Both the position numbers and the translations under genes were made by a program. Below the pieces are notes generated by a model. It was not told where the DNA came from and made no database searches. It saw nothing but the letters and a program-made list of their open reading frames with translations. This document shows positions 1 to 6,899 of a DNA stretch of 8,583 bases, piece after piece (the stretch's first letter is position 1; each line of letters opens with the position of its first letter). The DNA is from Candidatus Omnitrophica bacterium UBA5776. GTDB taxonomy: Bacteria; Omnitrophota; Gorgyraeia; Gygaellales; Profunditerraquicolaceae. The stretch spans positions 1 to 8,583 of the forward strand of contig DIEK01000063.1 in assembly GCA_002418595.1 (NCBI GenBank). Direction: 5' to 3'.

Positions 1-38
1 TATCTATTGACCGTTCCCTAAATTATCCATATTAAATA

Positions 39-67
39 TTGACTTTGCCGGGGAGGTGGATTATAAT
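39..67 (+). promoter_or_regulatory. Sigma-70-type promoter of the rpsO-pnp cluster
   Basis: A -35 hexamer TTGACT (39-44) and a perfect -10 hexamer TATAAT (62-67) are separated by exactly 17 bp, which matches 11 of 12 consensus positions. Transcription would begin near base 74, giving a leader of about 35 nt before rpsO. That leader is rich in A and G and shows no hairpin, so an S15-binding autoregulatory fold like the one in E. coli is not evident on this transcript. A weaker second candidate lies upstream (TTGACC at 7-12, TATTAA at 30-35, also 17 bp apart); the heptamer TATTGAC occurs in both, at 5-11 and 37-43. Confidence 0.75.
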
Positions 68-104
68 GAAAAAACATTTAAAAGGTGAAGAAAAGAGGAG
101 GTGA
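66..104 (+). other. 12-codon reading frame before rpsO, possible leader peptide
   Basis: ATG at 66 opens a frame reading [12 protein letters not shown], closed by TGA at 102-104. GGGGAGGTGG (51-60) lies just upstream at a good ribosome-site spacing. The stop sits inside the rpsO ribosome site, so translation of this frame could feed or gate rpsO initiation. Against it, the ATG overlaps the TATAAT of the best promoter, so a transcript starting near base 74 would lack it. It would only be translated from an upstream start, such as the weaker promoter at 7-35 or read-through from a gene to the left. Confidence 0.25.
96..104 (+). promoter_or_regulatory. Ribosome binding site that fixes the rpsO start at the TTG codon
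   Basis: The run AGGAGGTGA (96-104) is close to a full complement of the 16S rRNA 3' end. It contains the in-frame GTG at 101, so that GTG is unlikely to be the start. The TTG at 110 lies about six bases downstream, a normal spacing, and gives a protein of 89 residues, the usual S15 length. Confidence 0.75.
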
Positions 105-109
105 CTGAA

Positions 110-379
110 TTGGCTTTAGTAAAAGAGAAGAAAACGGCAATTATAGAGAGTTATAAGACGCACGCGAAAGATACCGGCTCGGCCGATGTTCAAATAGCTC
201 TTCTTACCGAACGTATCAACAGTTTAGGCGATCATTTCAAGTCTCATAAGAAGGATCATCATTCCCGCAGAGGGCTGCTTTCCCTTGTCGGCAAACGCAG
301 GCGGCTCCTCAATTTCCTTAAGAAAACCGACATCAAGAAATACGAGGAAATACTGAGTAAACTCCACTTGCGGAAATAA
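110..379 (+). CDS. rpsO: 30S ribosomal protein S15
   Basis: S15 binds the central domain of 16S rRNA early in 30S assembly and contributes to a bridge with the 50S subunit. The 89-residue product has the family hallmarks in order: the [16 protein letters not shown] segment (residues 21-36), the basic KDHHSRRGL motif (48-56) and the helical C-terminus ending in LRK. Length equals that of E. coli S15. The start is taken as TTG because the strong AGGAGGTGA overlaps the alternative GTG at 101, which would add three residues (92 in all). It is the first gene after the promoter, and pnp follows after 28 bp. rpsO-pnp is a classic bacterial pairing; here the gap holds no terminator-like hairpin, so read-through into pnp is expected. 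Confidence 0.97.
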   Translation: MALVKEKKTAIIESYKTHAKDTGSADVQIALLTERINSLGDHFKSHKKDHHSRRGLLSLVGKRRRLLNFLKKTDIKKYEEILSKLHLRK

Positions 380-392
380 AACCCCAAACCTT

Positions 393-399
393 AGAAAGG
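393..399 (+). promoter_or_regulatory. Ribosome binding site of pnp
   Basis: The sequence AGAAAGG lies eight bases before the ATG at 408 and supports that start over the next in-frame ATG at 423, which has no comparable site. It sits in the 28-bp rpsO-pnp gap, which contains no hairpin or T-run. Confidence 0.5.
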
Positions 400-407
400 C
401 AAATAAT

Positions 408-2495
408 ATGCAATGCAACACAATGAGGGTAAAGATAGGCAATAATGATTTAGTGCTCGAAACGGGTTCTTTGGCCAAACAAGCCAGCGGTTCCGTGACC
501 GTTCATTACGGCGGCACGGTAGTTCTGGTGACCGCGTGTATGTCCAAGACCGCCAGGGAAGGCATCGATTTTTTTCCTCTTACCGTGGAATGCCAGGAGA
601 AGACTTACGCCGCCGGGCGCATCCCGGGGGGGTTCTTTAAAAGGGAAGGCAAGCCGTCCGAGAGCGAGATATTAAACGCCCGCCTTATAGACCGGCCGGT
701 GCGTCCCCTTTTTCCCAAGGGCATTTACAACGACGTGCAGATTATGGCGATCGTTCTTTCCAGCGACGGCGAGAATGAATCCGATATACTGGGCGTCATA
801 GGCGCGTCCGCCGCCCTGACGATATCCGATATTCCTTTTAACGGCCCGCTGGGCTGCTGCCGCGTGGCACACGTCAACGGGGAATTCGTGGTCAATCCTA
901 CTTACAAGCAGATCGAAGAGTCGGTTCTTGAGGTAGTTATGGCCGCCAAGTCCGACGGTGTGGTAATGCTTGAATCCCGCGGCAGAGAAGTTTCCGAGGA
1001 ACTTTATATACAGGCGGCGCGGCTTGCTTTCGAGCAGGTCCAGCCGATTATCAACCTGCAGAAGGAGTTCGCCAAGAAGTTCGGCAGGCAGAAACGCGAA
1101 ATGACCTATAAACTGCTGGATCCGAAGCTCTGCGCGAAGGTCGAGTCTCTTTCCGCGGAAAGGCTTAAGGAGGTTTACAAGCTTTCCAAAAAGGAAGAGC
1201 GAGAGGAAGCGGTGAGCATACTGGCCAAGGAACTGGAGTCCGCGCTGACCGCCGAAGGCCACGAGGCTGCCGATATCAAGTCCGCGCTGGTCGAAGTGGA
1301 GAAGAAACAGGTCAGGGACATAATTTTGCACGGGAACAAGCGCATAGACGGCCGGAGTTTTACCGAGGTCAGGCCCATAACCTGCGGGGTATCGGTCCTG
1401 CCGCGCACGCACGGTTCAAGCCTCTTTACCCGCGGGCAGACCCAGAGCCTGGCAATTACCACTCTGGGGACCGGCGACGATGAACAGATGATAGAGTCGC
1501 TGGAGGGGGAAAGATACAAATCGTTTATTCTTCATTATACCTTTCCGCCTTTTAGCGTGGGGGAAACCGGGCCTGTGCGCGGGCCGGGCAGGAGGGAGAT
1601 CGGGCACGGCGCGCTGGCCGAAAAGGCGTTGTTGGCGGTTATGCCCGGTAAAGATAAATTTCCCTACACCGTCAGGCTTGTTTCAGAGATATTGGAATCG
1701 AACGGATCTTCGAGTATGGCTACGGTTTGCGCCGGGACTCTTTCGTTGATGGACGCCGGCGTTCCCATAAAGGACGCGGTAAGCGGCGTGGCGATGGGTC
1801 TTGTTAAGGAAGGTTCCAAGGCCGCGGTGCTGACGGACATCAGCGGGCTGGAGGATCATTTCGGCGATATGGATTTCAAGGTCGCCGGCACCAAGCAGGG
1901 GATGACCGCCGTTCAGATGGACCTTAAGATACCGGGCATAGATCTCGAACTGCTGGAAAAATGCCTTATGCAGTCCAAGGAAGCGCGGATGTTCATCCTG
2001 GGTAAAATGAAGGAAGCGCTGGACGCCCCCAGAGCGGAACTCTCGGCGTATGCTCCGCGTATCGACGTGTTAAAAATAAACACCGAGAAGATCGGCGAAC
2101 TTATAGGCCCGGGTGGCAAGACGATAAAGAAGATCATCGCCGCCACCGGCGCCAGCATAGATATAGAAGACGACGGCACGGTCCTCGTCGCGTCCAACGA
2201 ACCGGCGAAGTCCCAGGAAGCGATCAATATGATCAAGGCTATAACGGACGACGTCGAGGTCGGACGCGTCTATTCTGCCAGGGTCAAGAGGATAATGAAT
2301 TTCGGCGCCTTCTGTGAGATCGCTCCCGGTAAAGAAGGGCTTGTGCATATTTCTGAGCTCTCCGATCATTTCGTCAAGAACATCGAAGAAGAGGTCAAGG
2401 TCGGGGACCAGTTCAACGTGAAAGTCACGGGAATAGACGAACTGGGCAGGATTAACCTGAGCCGCAAACAGGCTCTTCCGGGCACGGAAGCGTAA
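408..2495 (+). CDS. pnp: Polynucleotide phosphorylase (polyribonucleotide nucleotidyltransferase)
   Basis: PNPase degrades RNA from the 3' end by phosphorolysis, releasing nucleoside diphosphates, and can run in reverse to add tails. It acts as a trimer and often joins the RNA degradosome. The 695 residues match the family length, with all domains present. The first RNase PH fold spans about 7-225 and includes GRIPGGFFKREG, the FFRR-type RNA-gripping loop. A helical linker (about 240-305) follows, then the catalytic second RNase PH fold (about 310-545). The KH domain (about 553-612) has the GPGG loop, and the S1 domain covers 619-690. Catalytic features are visible: the phosphate-binding SNGSSSM (431-437), and D483, D489 and K491 within the LEDHFGDMDFK segment. 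Nothing appears truncated. ftsK begins 25 bp downstream without a terminator between them. Confidence 0.98.
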   Translation: MQCNTMRVKIGNNDLVLETGSLAKQASGSVTVHYGGTVVLVTACMSKTAREGIDFFPLTVECQEKTYAAGRIPGGFFKREGKPSESEILNARLIDRPVRPLFPKGIYNDVQIMAIVLSSDGENESDILGVIGASAALTISDIPFNGPLGCCRVAHVNGEFVVNPTYKQIEESVLEVVMAAKSDGVVMLESRGREVSEELYIQAARLAFEQVQPIINLQKEFAKKFGRQKREMTYKLLDPKLCAKVESLSAERLKEVYKLSKKEEREEAVSILAKELESALTAEGHEAADIKSALVEVEKKQVRDIILHGNKRIDGRSFTEVRPITCGVSVLPRTHGSSLFTRGQTQSLAITTLGTGDDEQMIESLEGERYKSFILHYTFPPFSVGETGPVRGPGRREIGHGALAEKALLAVMPGKDKFPYTVRLVSEILESNGSSSMATVCAGTLSLMDAGVPIKDAVSGVAMGLVKEGSKAAVLTDISGLEDHFGDMDFKVAGTKQGMTAVQMDLKIPGIDLELLEKCLMQSKEARMFILGKMKEALDAPRAELSAYAPRIDVLKINTEKIGELIGPGGKTIKKIIAATGASIDIEDDGTVLVASNEPAKSQEAINMIKAITDDVEVGRVYSARVKRIMNFGAFCEIAPGKEGLVHISELSDHFVKNIEEEVKVGDQFNVKVTGIDELGRINLSRKQALPGTEA

Positions 2496-2520
2496 TTCGT
2501 TTTCCGCTCTCGAAAAATTA

Positions 2521-4794
2521 TTGTGGGCAGAGGTGAAAGAACGCAGGTTCAACGAGATCAAAGGGATTATTCTACTTGCCGCGGGTTTGATAATACTGGC
2601 CGGGCTGGTCTCTTTCACGCCGTTCGACATTTCGTTCTACACCACGCATCCCAACGTACCTCCTAAAAACTTTATAAGGACATTCGGGGCCTATTTCTCG
2701 GGTGTCCTTTTCTTTTTCTTCGGAGTCTCCAGTTACCTTATCCCTTTGTTCGTGCTGGCCGGCGGGGTGTTATTTTTCAAACAGAGGCGGCCGGACTTGA
2801 GGCTGCCGCGCCTGATGGGGATGCTTCTTCTTATGCTTTCCGTTAGTTCTATAGCCGGCATATTCATCTCCGCCAACCGCCACGCCGCTTTTTCCGCGTC
2901 GGGATATTTCGGTTTCCTGCTCTCCGGTTTCGTGAGTTCTTACTTCGGGAAACTGGGAGGATATATCCTCTTTATCACGCTCGGACTTCTTTCTTTCGCG
3001 CTGGTTACGGAAGTTTTGATATCTACGCTGGTGATGAAGACCGTAGAGAGGGCCGGAGAAGCCGTGGGATCGTTGCGGGCGGAGAGGCCGGCGGCCGAAA
3101 GGCGTCCTTACGCGGGACAGCGCAGGAGCAGGGGTTCCCGGCCCGAGATAAACGACGGTGAGGCGGAAGAAGTAGATTCGCGGACGAAGAGCCGGCAGGA
3201 GCCGAAAGAGAACATAATCGAGAAGATCAAGAAAGGTTTCGTTCCGGCGGGAAAACCGGAAAAGAAGGCCCAAGTCATCATCAAAGCCCAGCCCGCTCAG
3301 TCCAGACAGGAGCCTCCTCCCGCGCCTAAGCCGGTGAAGGTGGGCGACTACCAGCTCCCCACGTATGAACTTCTGGATTCTCCTCCTCCTGTGGAGGCCC
3401 GCCAGATAAGAGAAGATCTCGCCGGTAACGCGCGCATCCTGGAAGAGACGATGAGCGATTTCGGCATTTCCGTGAAAGTTACCAACGTAGAGCGCGGGCC
3501 GGTTATCACTCGTTACGAACTGGAACCTGCGCCCGGGGTCAAACTTAACAAGATAGTGGTGCTTGGGGACGATATCGCCCTGGCGATGAAAGCGCAGTCC
3601 GTGCGTATAGTCGCGCCCATACCCGGCAAAGGACGGGTGGGGGTGGAAGTCCCGAATATGCAGAGCAGCCTGGTTTATCTAAAAGACATTCTTTCTTCGC
3701 GGGATTTCACCGAGACCAAGTATAAACTGCCTTTGGCGCTCGGCAAGGACATCACCGGACAGCCCGTGGTTGCGGACTTGAGCGACATGCCGCACCTTCT
3801 TATCGCAGGAACCACAGGCTCCGGCAAAACGGTCTGCGTGAACTGCCTGATACTTTCTTTACTGCTAAAGTTTTCTCCGGAGCAGCTAAAACTGCTTATG
3901 GTCGACCCCAAGATGGTCGAACTGGCGCCTTTCAACGGGATGCCGCATTTATTATGCCCGGTCGTAACCGAGGCCAAGAAAGCCGCTGTGGCGCTGAACT
4001 GGCTGGTGGGGGAAATGGAAGAGCGTTACCGTATGCTGGCAAAGGCCGGCGCCAGGAACATCACCGCTTACAACGCCCAGCAGGTGGGGCAGGAAAAGAT
4101 GCCTTACATAGTCATCATCGTTGACGAGCTGGCGGATTTGATGAGCGTGTCCAGGGATCAGATAGAGAGCGCGATCGCCAGGCTGGCGCAGCTTTCCAGG
4201 GCGGTGGGCATACATCTTATACTGGCCACCCAGCGTCCTTCGGTGGACGTAATCACCGGCGTCATCAAGGCTAATTTTCCATCCAGGGTATCTTTCAAAG
4301 TTCCCTCCAAGGTGGATTCCAGGACCGTGCTTGATATGAACGGCGCCGACAAACTGCTCGGTAAAGGCGATATGCTTTTCCTGCGGCCCGGGGAGGCCAA
4401 ATTGATACGGGCGCAGGGGGCGCTGGTCTCCGACAAGGAGATAGACCACATAGTGGATTTCATCAAAAAACAGGCCGAACCGGTTTACAGAGAAGAGGTG
4501 CTTAAGGAACATGGGAAGACCTTTACCGGAGGCGGGGATAAGGACGAGATGTACGCCGAGGCGGTGAGGGTGGTGATGGAGACCAACCAGGCCTCCGTTT
4601 CTATCCTGCAGCGCAGGCTCCGGCTGGGTTACAGCCGCGCCGCCAGAATAATAGATATGATGGAACAGGACGGCCTGGTCGGTCCGTTCGAGGGAAGCAA
4701 ACCGCGCAAGATAGTTATAGACCGGGAAGAGTGGCTGCAAAAAGATATGATGGCAAGAGAAGGCAGGGAAGAAGAAAGCGTTTCTTCCTCTTGA
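2521..4794 (+). CDS. ftsK: FtsK/SpoIIIE-family DNA translocase
   Basis: FtsK is a septum-anchored hexameric ATPase that pumps double-stranded DNA to clear the chromosome terminus and, in many species, triggers XerCD dimer resolution. About four membrane helices lie in residues 13-168 (roughly 13-33, 55-87, 97-117 and 130-168). A charged, Pro-rich linker (about 175-272) follows; it is short compared with E. coli. The motor then has alpha/beta regions starting near VGDYQLPTYELL (274-285), Walker A GTTGSGKT (430-437), Walker B IVIIVDEL with D535/E536, and the ATQRPSVDVITG segment (569-580). The C-terminal winged-helix gamma domain (about 675-730) carries the SILQRRLRLGYSRAARIIDMME signature of DNA-orientation sensing. 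The total of 757 residues is typical for Gram-positive-like and candidate-phylum FtsK. The start is uncertain: TTG 2521 and GTG 2533 are both in frame and neither has a strong ribosome site. The N-terminus from GTG (KERRFNEIKG) resembles usual FtsK starts. Confidence 0.96.
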   Translation: MWAEVKERRFNEIKGIILLAAGLIILAGLVSFTPFDISFYTTHPNVPPKNFIRTFGAYFSGVLFFFFGVSSYLIPLFVLAGGVLFFKQRRPDLRLPRLMGMLLLMLSVSSIAGIFISANRHAAFSASGYFGFLLSGFVSSYFGKLGGYILFITLGLLSFALVTEVLISTLVMKTVERAGEAVGSLRAERPAAERRPYAGQRRSRGSRPEINDGEAEEVDSRTKSRQEPKENIIEKIKKGFVPAGKPEKKAQVIIKAQPAQSRQEPPPAPKPVKVGDYQLPTYELLDSPPPVEARQIREDLAGNARILEETMSDFGISVKVTNVERGPVITRYELEPAPGVKLNKIVVLGDDIALAMKAQSVRIVAPIPGKGRVGVEVPNMQSSLVYLKDILSSRDFTETKYKLPLALGKDITGQPVVADLSDMPHLLIAGTTGSGKTVCVNCLILSLLLKFSPEQLKLLMVDPKMVELAPFNGMPHLLCPVVTEAKKAAVALNWLVGEMEERYRMLAKAGARNITAYNAQQVGQEKMPYIVIIVDELADLMSVSRDQIESAIARLAQLSRAVGIHLILATQRPSVDVITGVIKANFPSRVSFKVPSKVDSRTVLDMNGADKLLGKGDMLFLRPGEAKLIRAQGALVSDKEIDHIVDFIKKQAEPVYREEVLKEHGKTFTGGGDKDEMYAEAVRVVMETNQASVSILQRRLRLGYSRAARIIDMMEQDGLVGPFEGSKPRKIVIDREEWLQKDMMAREGREEESVSSS

Positions 4795-4795
4795 T

Positions 4796-4800
4796 AGGAG
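4796..4800 (+). promoter_or_regulatory. Ribosome binding site of the rodZ-like gene
   Basis: AGGAG begins one base after the ftsK TGA and lies nine bases before the ATG at 4810. The tight placement suggests ribosomes finishing ftsK could re-initiate on the next gene. Confidence 0.6.
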
Positions 4801-4809
4801 AAAGCCGGG

Positions 4810-5616
4810 ATGGATTCACCGGGAGCAAGATTAAAACAACTCAGGCTGGAAAAAGGATGCACGCTTGAAGAGGCGCATCGGAAGACCAGAATAAATATAC
4901 ATATAATAAAGGCGATAGAGGAAGACAGCGTCGCCAATATAAATCCGGTATATTTGAAGGGTTTCATCAAGATATACTGCGCTTTTCTGGGGGTGGATGC
5001 CGCAGAGTATTTCCGTTCGGAGACGCCTGCCGCCGCCAGACCGGAACAGGAAATCCAGCCGCCTTCCGCTTCTGAAGAAAAAGTGACAAAACCTCTGCAC
5101 GGCACCGGCTTGAAAGTCACGCCGCGCAACGCCCCGCGTTTCCGCATAAATCCCGGAGTAATGAAGATAATCGCGGCGGTTATTGCCGCTCTATTTCTGT
5201 TCTTCATCGCCGGTAAAATAGGGGCTTTTTTAAAAAACAAGCCGGCGAAGCGCGCCGTCCTGGCTGTTCAGCCGCGTGCAGCAACCCGGGCGCTGCCGAC
5301 GAAAAAGTCTAAAAGCGTCCGGCCCGTCGAGCAGTCTTTTTCGCAGTCCGCGGATTCCGAGATACGCCTGGTGATCAGGGCCAAAGAGGACTGCTGGGTA
5401 AATCTCAAGGCCGACGGTAAGGTGGTTTTCCGCAGCTTACTGAGAAAGGGAAGGTTTGAGAACTTCATTTTCAAGGACAAAGGAGAGCTCTCGCTCGGTA
5501 ACGCGGGAGCGGTGGAACTCGAGATCAACGGTAAATTCATACCCAACCTGGGCCGGCGCGGACAGGCCCTGAAAAACATCATTATCAGCCGTAAGGGACT
5601 GGAAATAGGCAGATGA
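4810..5616 (+). CDS. rodZ: RodZ-like cytoskeletal/shape protein (HTH, one membrane helix, DUF4115)
   Basis: RodZ proteins link the MreB cytoskeleton to the cell envelope and keep rod shape. The 268-residue product has the RodZ layout. A cytoplasmic helix-turn-helix of the Cro/RodZ type covers about 5-68, with the family's YLKGFIKIYCAFLGV stretch at 48-62. A variable linker (about 70-112) leads to one hydrophobic segment (about 118-140), then a basic Ala/Pro-rich spacer and a C-terminal beta-rich domain (about 184-262). That last part (EIRLVIRAKEDCWVNLKADG, with a GRRG turn near 248-251) fits DUF4115. It is shorter than E. coli RodZ (337 residues), mainly in the periplasmic spacer. No mreB is in view, so the MreB link is inferred from family alone. 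The TGA overlaps the rimO ATG (ATGA), implying translational coupling. A DNA-binding role for the HTH is possible but not indicated. Confidence 0.85.
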   Translation: MDSPGARLKQLRLEKGCTLEEAHRKTRINIHIIKAIEEDSVANINPVYLKGFIKIYCAFLGVDAAEYFRSETPAAARPEQEIQPPSASEEKVTKPLHGTGLKVTPRNAPRFRINPGVMKIIAAVIAALFLFFIAGKIGAFLKNKPAKRAVLAVQPRAATRALPTKKSKSVRPVEQSFSQSADSEIRLVIRAKEDCWVNLKADGKVVFRSLLRKGRFENFIFKDKGELSLGNAGAVELEINGKFIPNLGRRGQALKNIIISRKGLEIGR

Positions 5617-6899
5617 AACCTGCCGTAGGCATACTTAGCCTGGGATGCCCCAGGAACCTGGCGGATTCCGAGTCGGTCTGCGGCAGGCTCTTCCATAAAG
5701 GTTACAGGATCACAGATATACACGAAGCGGAGATCGGGATAGTCAATACCTGCGCTTTCGTGAACGACGCCAAACGGGAATCCATAGACGCGATACTCGA
5801 TTTGATCGAACTCAAGAAAAAAGGCGTCTTGAAGAGGATTGTCGTTCAGGGGTGCCTCGTTCAGCGCTACGCGGATGAATTGAAGAGGGAATTTCCCGAG
5901 GTTGACGCTTTTGTGGGAAGGATCTCTCCCGGTTGGTGCGGCAAGTGCGGACTTTACCGTCTCACGCCGGAGCATTACGCTTATTTGAAGATATCCGAGG
6001 GATGTGTCAGCCGCTGCTCGTATTGCGTCATCCCCTCCATCAAGGGGAGGTTCACCAGCGTCCCGGAGAAGGAATTGCTCGAGAGGGCCGGGAGGCTGGA
6101 CGCATCCGGGGTGAAAGAAATAAACGTCATCGCGCAGGACCTGACGGCTTACGGTTTCGATCTGGCCGGCGGCGTCACGCTTTCGTCGATGCTTAAGAAA
6201 CTGGCGCGGCGCTGCCGCAGGACACGCTGGTTGCGGCTGCTTTACCTTTATCCGGGTCCGGAAGTGGAGAAGGTGACGGCCCTGATGCGCCGGGAGGAAA
6301 AGTTTTGCCGGTATATCGATCTGCCTCTCCAGCATATAAACGAACGCATACTGAAAAAAATGGGCAGGCGGTGCGGAAAGGATTATTTGTTGCGTTTGGT
6401 AGATCTGGTGCGCAGCAGTCTGCCCGGGGCGGCGATAAGGACCACTTTCATCGTCGGGTTCCCGTCTGAGACGGATAAAGAGTTCAGGGAACTTGCGGAT
6501 TTCGTCAAGGAGGCGCGTTTCGAGCGGCTCGGGGTGTTCATATATTCCAGGGAAGAGGGTACGCCGGCGGCGGCCATGCCGGAGCAGGTGCCGGAGAAGA
6601 TAAAGCGCTCCCGCTTCGACGAATTGATGTCCCTTCAGCAGGGGATATCGGCGGAGAACAACCGCGCAATGCTCGGCAAAGAACTGGATGTGCTGGTGGA
6701 AGAGGAGGCGGCTTTGCCGGAAGGGGAGGATTCCCCGCATCCCGCTTACGTTTACTCCGGCAGGAGCGAATACGACGCTCCGGAAGTGGACGGCATGGTT
6801 TACGTGAAGACGCGCAGGCCGGTTAAACCCGGGAGCATGGTCAGGGTGCGCGTGGACGGTGCTTTAGAGTACGACCTTACAGGAGAAGCCTTATTATGA
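5613..6899 (+). CDS. rimO: Ribosomal protein S12 methylthiotransferase RimO
   Basis: RimO is a radical-SAM enzyme that adds a methylthio group to the beta carbon of a conserved aspartate in ribosomal protein S12. The N-terminal UPF0004 domain supplies three cysteines for the auxiliary cluster: C12 in LGCPRN, C47 in NTCAF and C81 in GCLVQR. The radical-SAM CxxxCxxC is C131, C135 and C138 (GCVSRCSYCVIPSIKGRF). The C-terminal TRAM domain (about 353-427) contains GRSEYDAPEVDG, the RimO-type form that separates it from the tRNA enzymes MiaB and MtaB. At 428 residues the total length is normal, but the linker from C81 to C131 is 50 residues, shorter than the roughly 68-69 I recall for E. coli and Thermotoga RimO, and it carries an extra CGKC (109-112). 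The TRAM domain has about ten extra residues. Both ends overlap neighbours by ATGA. The reading frame is intact. Confidence 0.94.
   Translation: MKPAVGILSLGCPRNLADSESVCGRLFHKGYRITDIHEAEIGIVNTCAFVNDAKRESIDAILDLIELKKKGVLKRIVVQGCLVQRYADELKREFPEVDAFVGRISPGWCGKCGLYRLTPEHYAYLKISEGCVSRCSYCVIPSIKGRFTSVPEKELLERAGRLDASGVKEINVIAQDLTAYGFDLAGGVTLSSMLKKLARRCRRTRWLRLLYLYPGPEVEKVTALMRREEKFCRYIDLPLQHINERILKKMGRRCGKDYLLRLVDLVRSSLPGAAIRTTFIVGFPSETDKEFRELADFVKEARFERLGVFIYSREEGTPAAAMPEQVPEKIKRSRFDELMSLQQGISAENNRAMLGKELDVLVEEEAALPEGEDSPHPAYVYSGRSEYDAPEVDGMVYVKTRRPVKPGSMVRVRVDGALEYDLTGEALL
6881..6885 (+). promoter_or_regulatory. Ribosome binding site of pgsA inside the rimO 3' end
   Basis: AGGAG lies within the last codons of rimO, ten bases before the pgsA ATG at 6896. 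With the ATGA overlap, it supports that start and coupled translation. Confidence 0.6.

Noticed and set aside
3..35. Possible tail of an upstream gene reading SIDRSLNYPY then TAA
   Set aside because: Ten codons in one of three frames near the edge are too few to identify; all three frames close within 35 bases, so chance is adequate.
672..1412. A 246-codon minus-strand open frame inside pnp
   Set aside because: It is antisense to conserved PNPase segments and has no recognisable domain or ribosome site; shadow frame.
3952..4740. A 262-codon minus-strand open frame inside ftsK
   Set aside because: It is antisense to the FtsK motor and gamma domain, with a His/Pro/Leu-rich composition typical of a shadow frame.
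5268..6740. A 490-codon open frame on the minus strand across the rodZ and rimO genes
   Set aside because: It lies antisense to well-recognised RimO and RodZ motifs, the translation shows no family pattern, and it is rich in Arg, His, Leu and Pro, as expected for a shadow frame in GC-rich codons.
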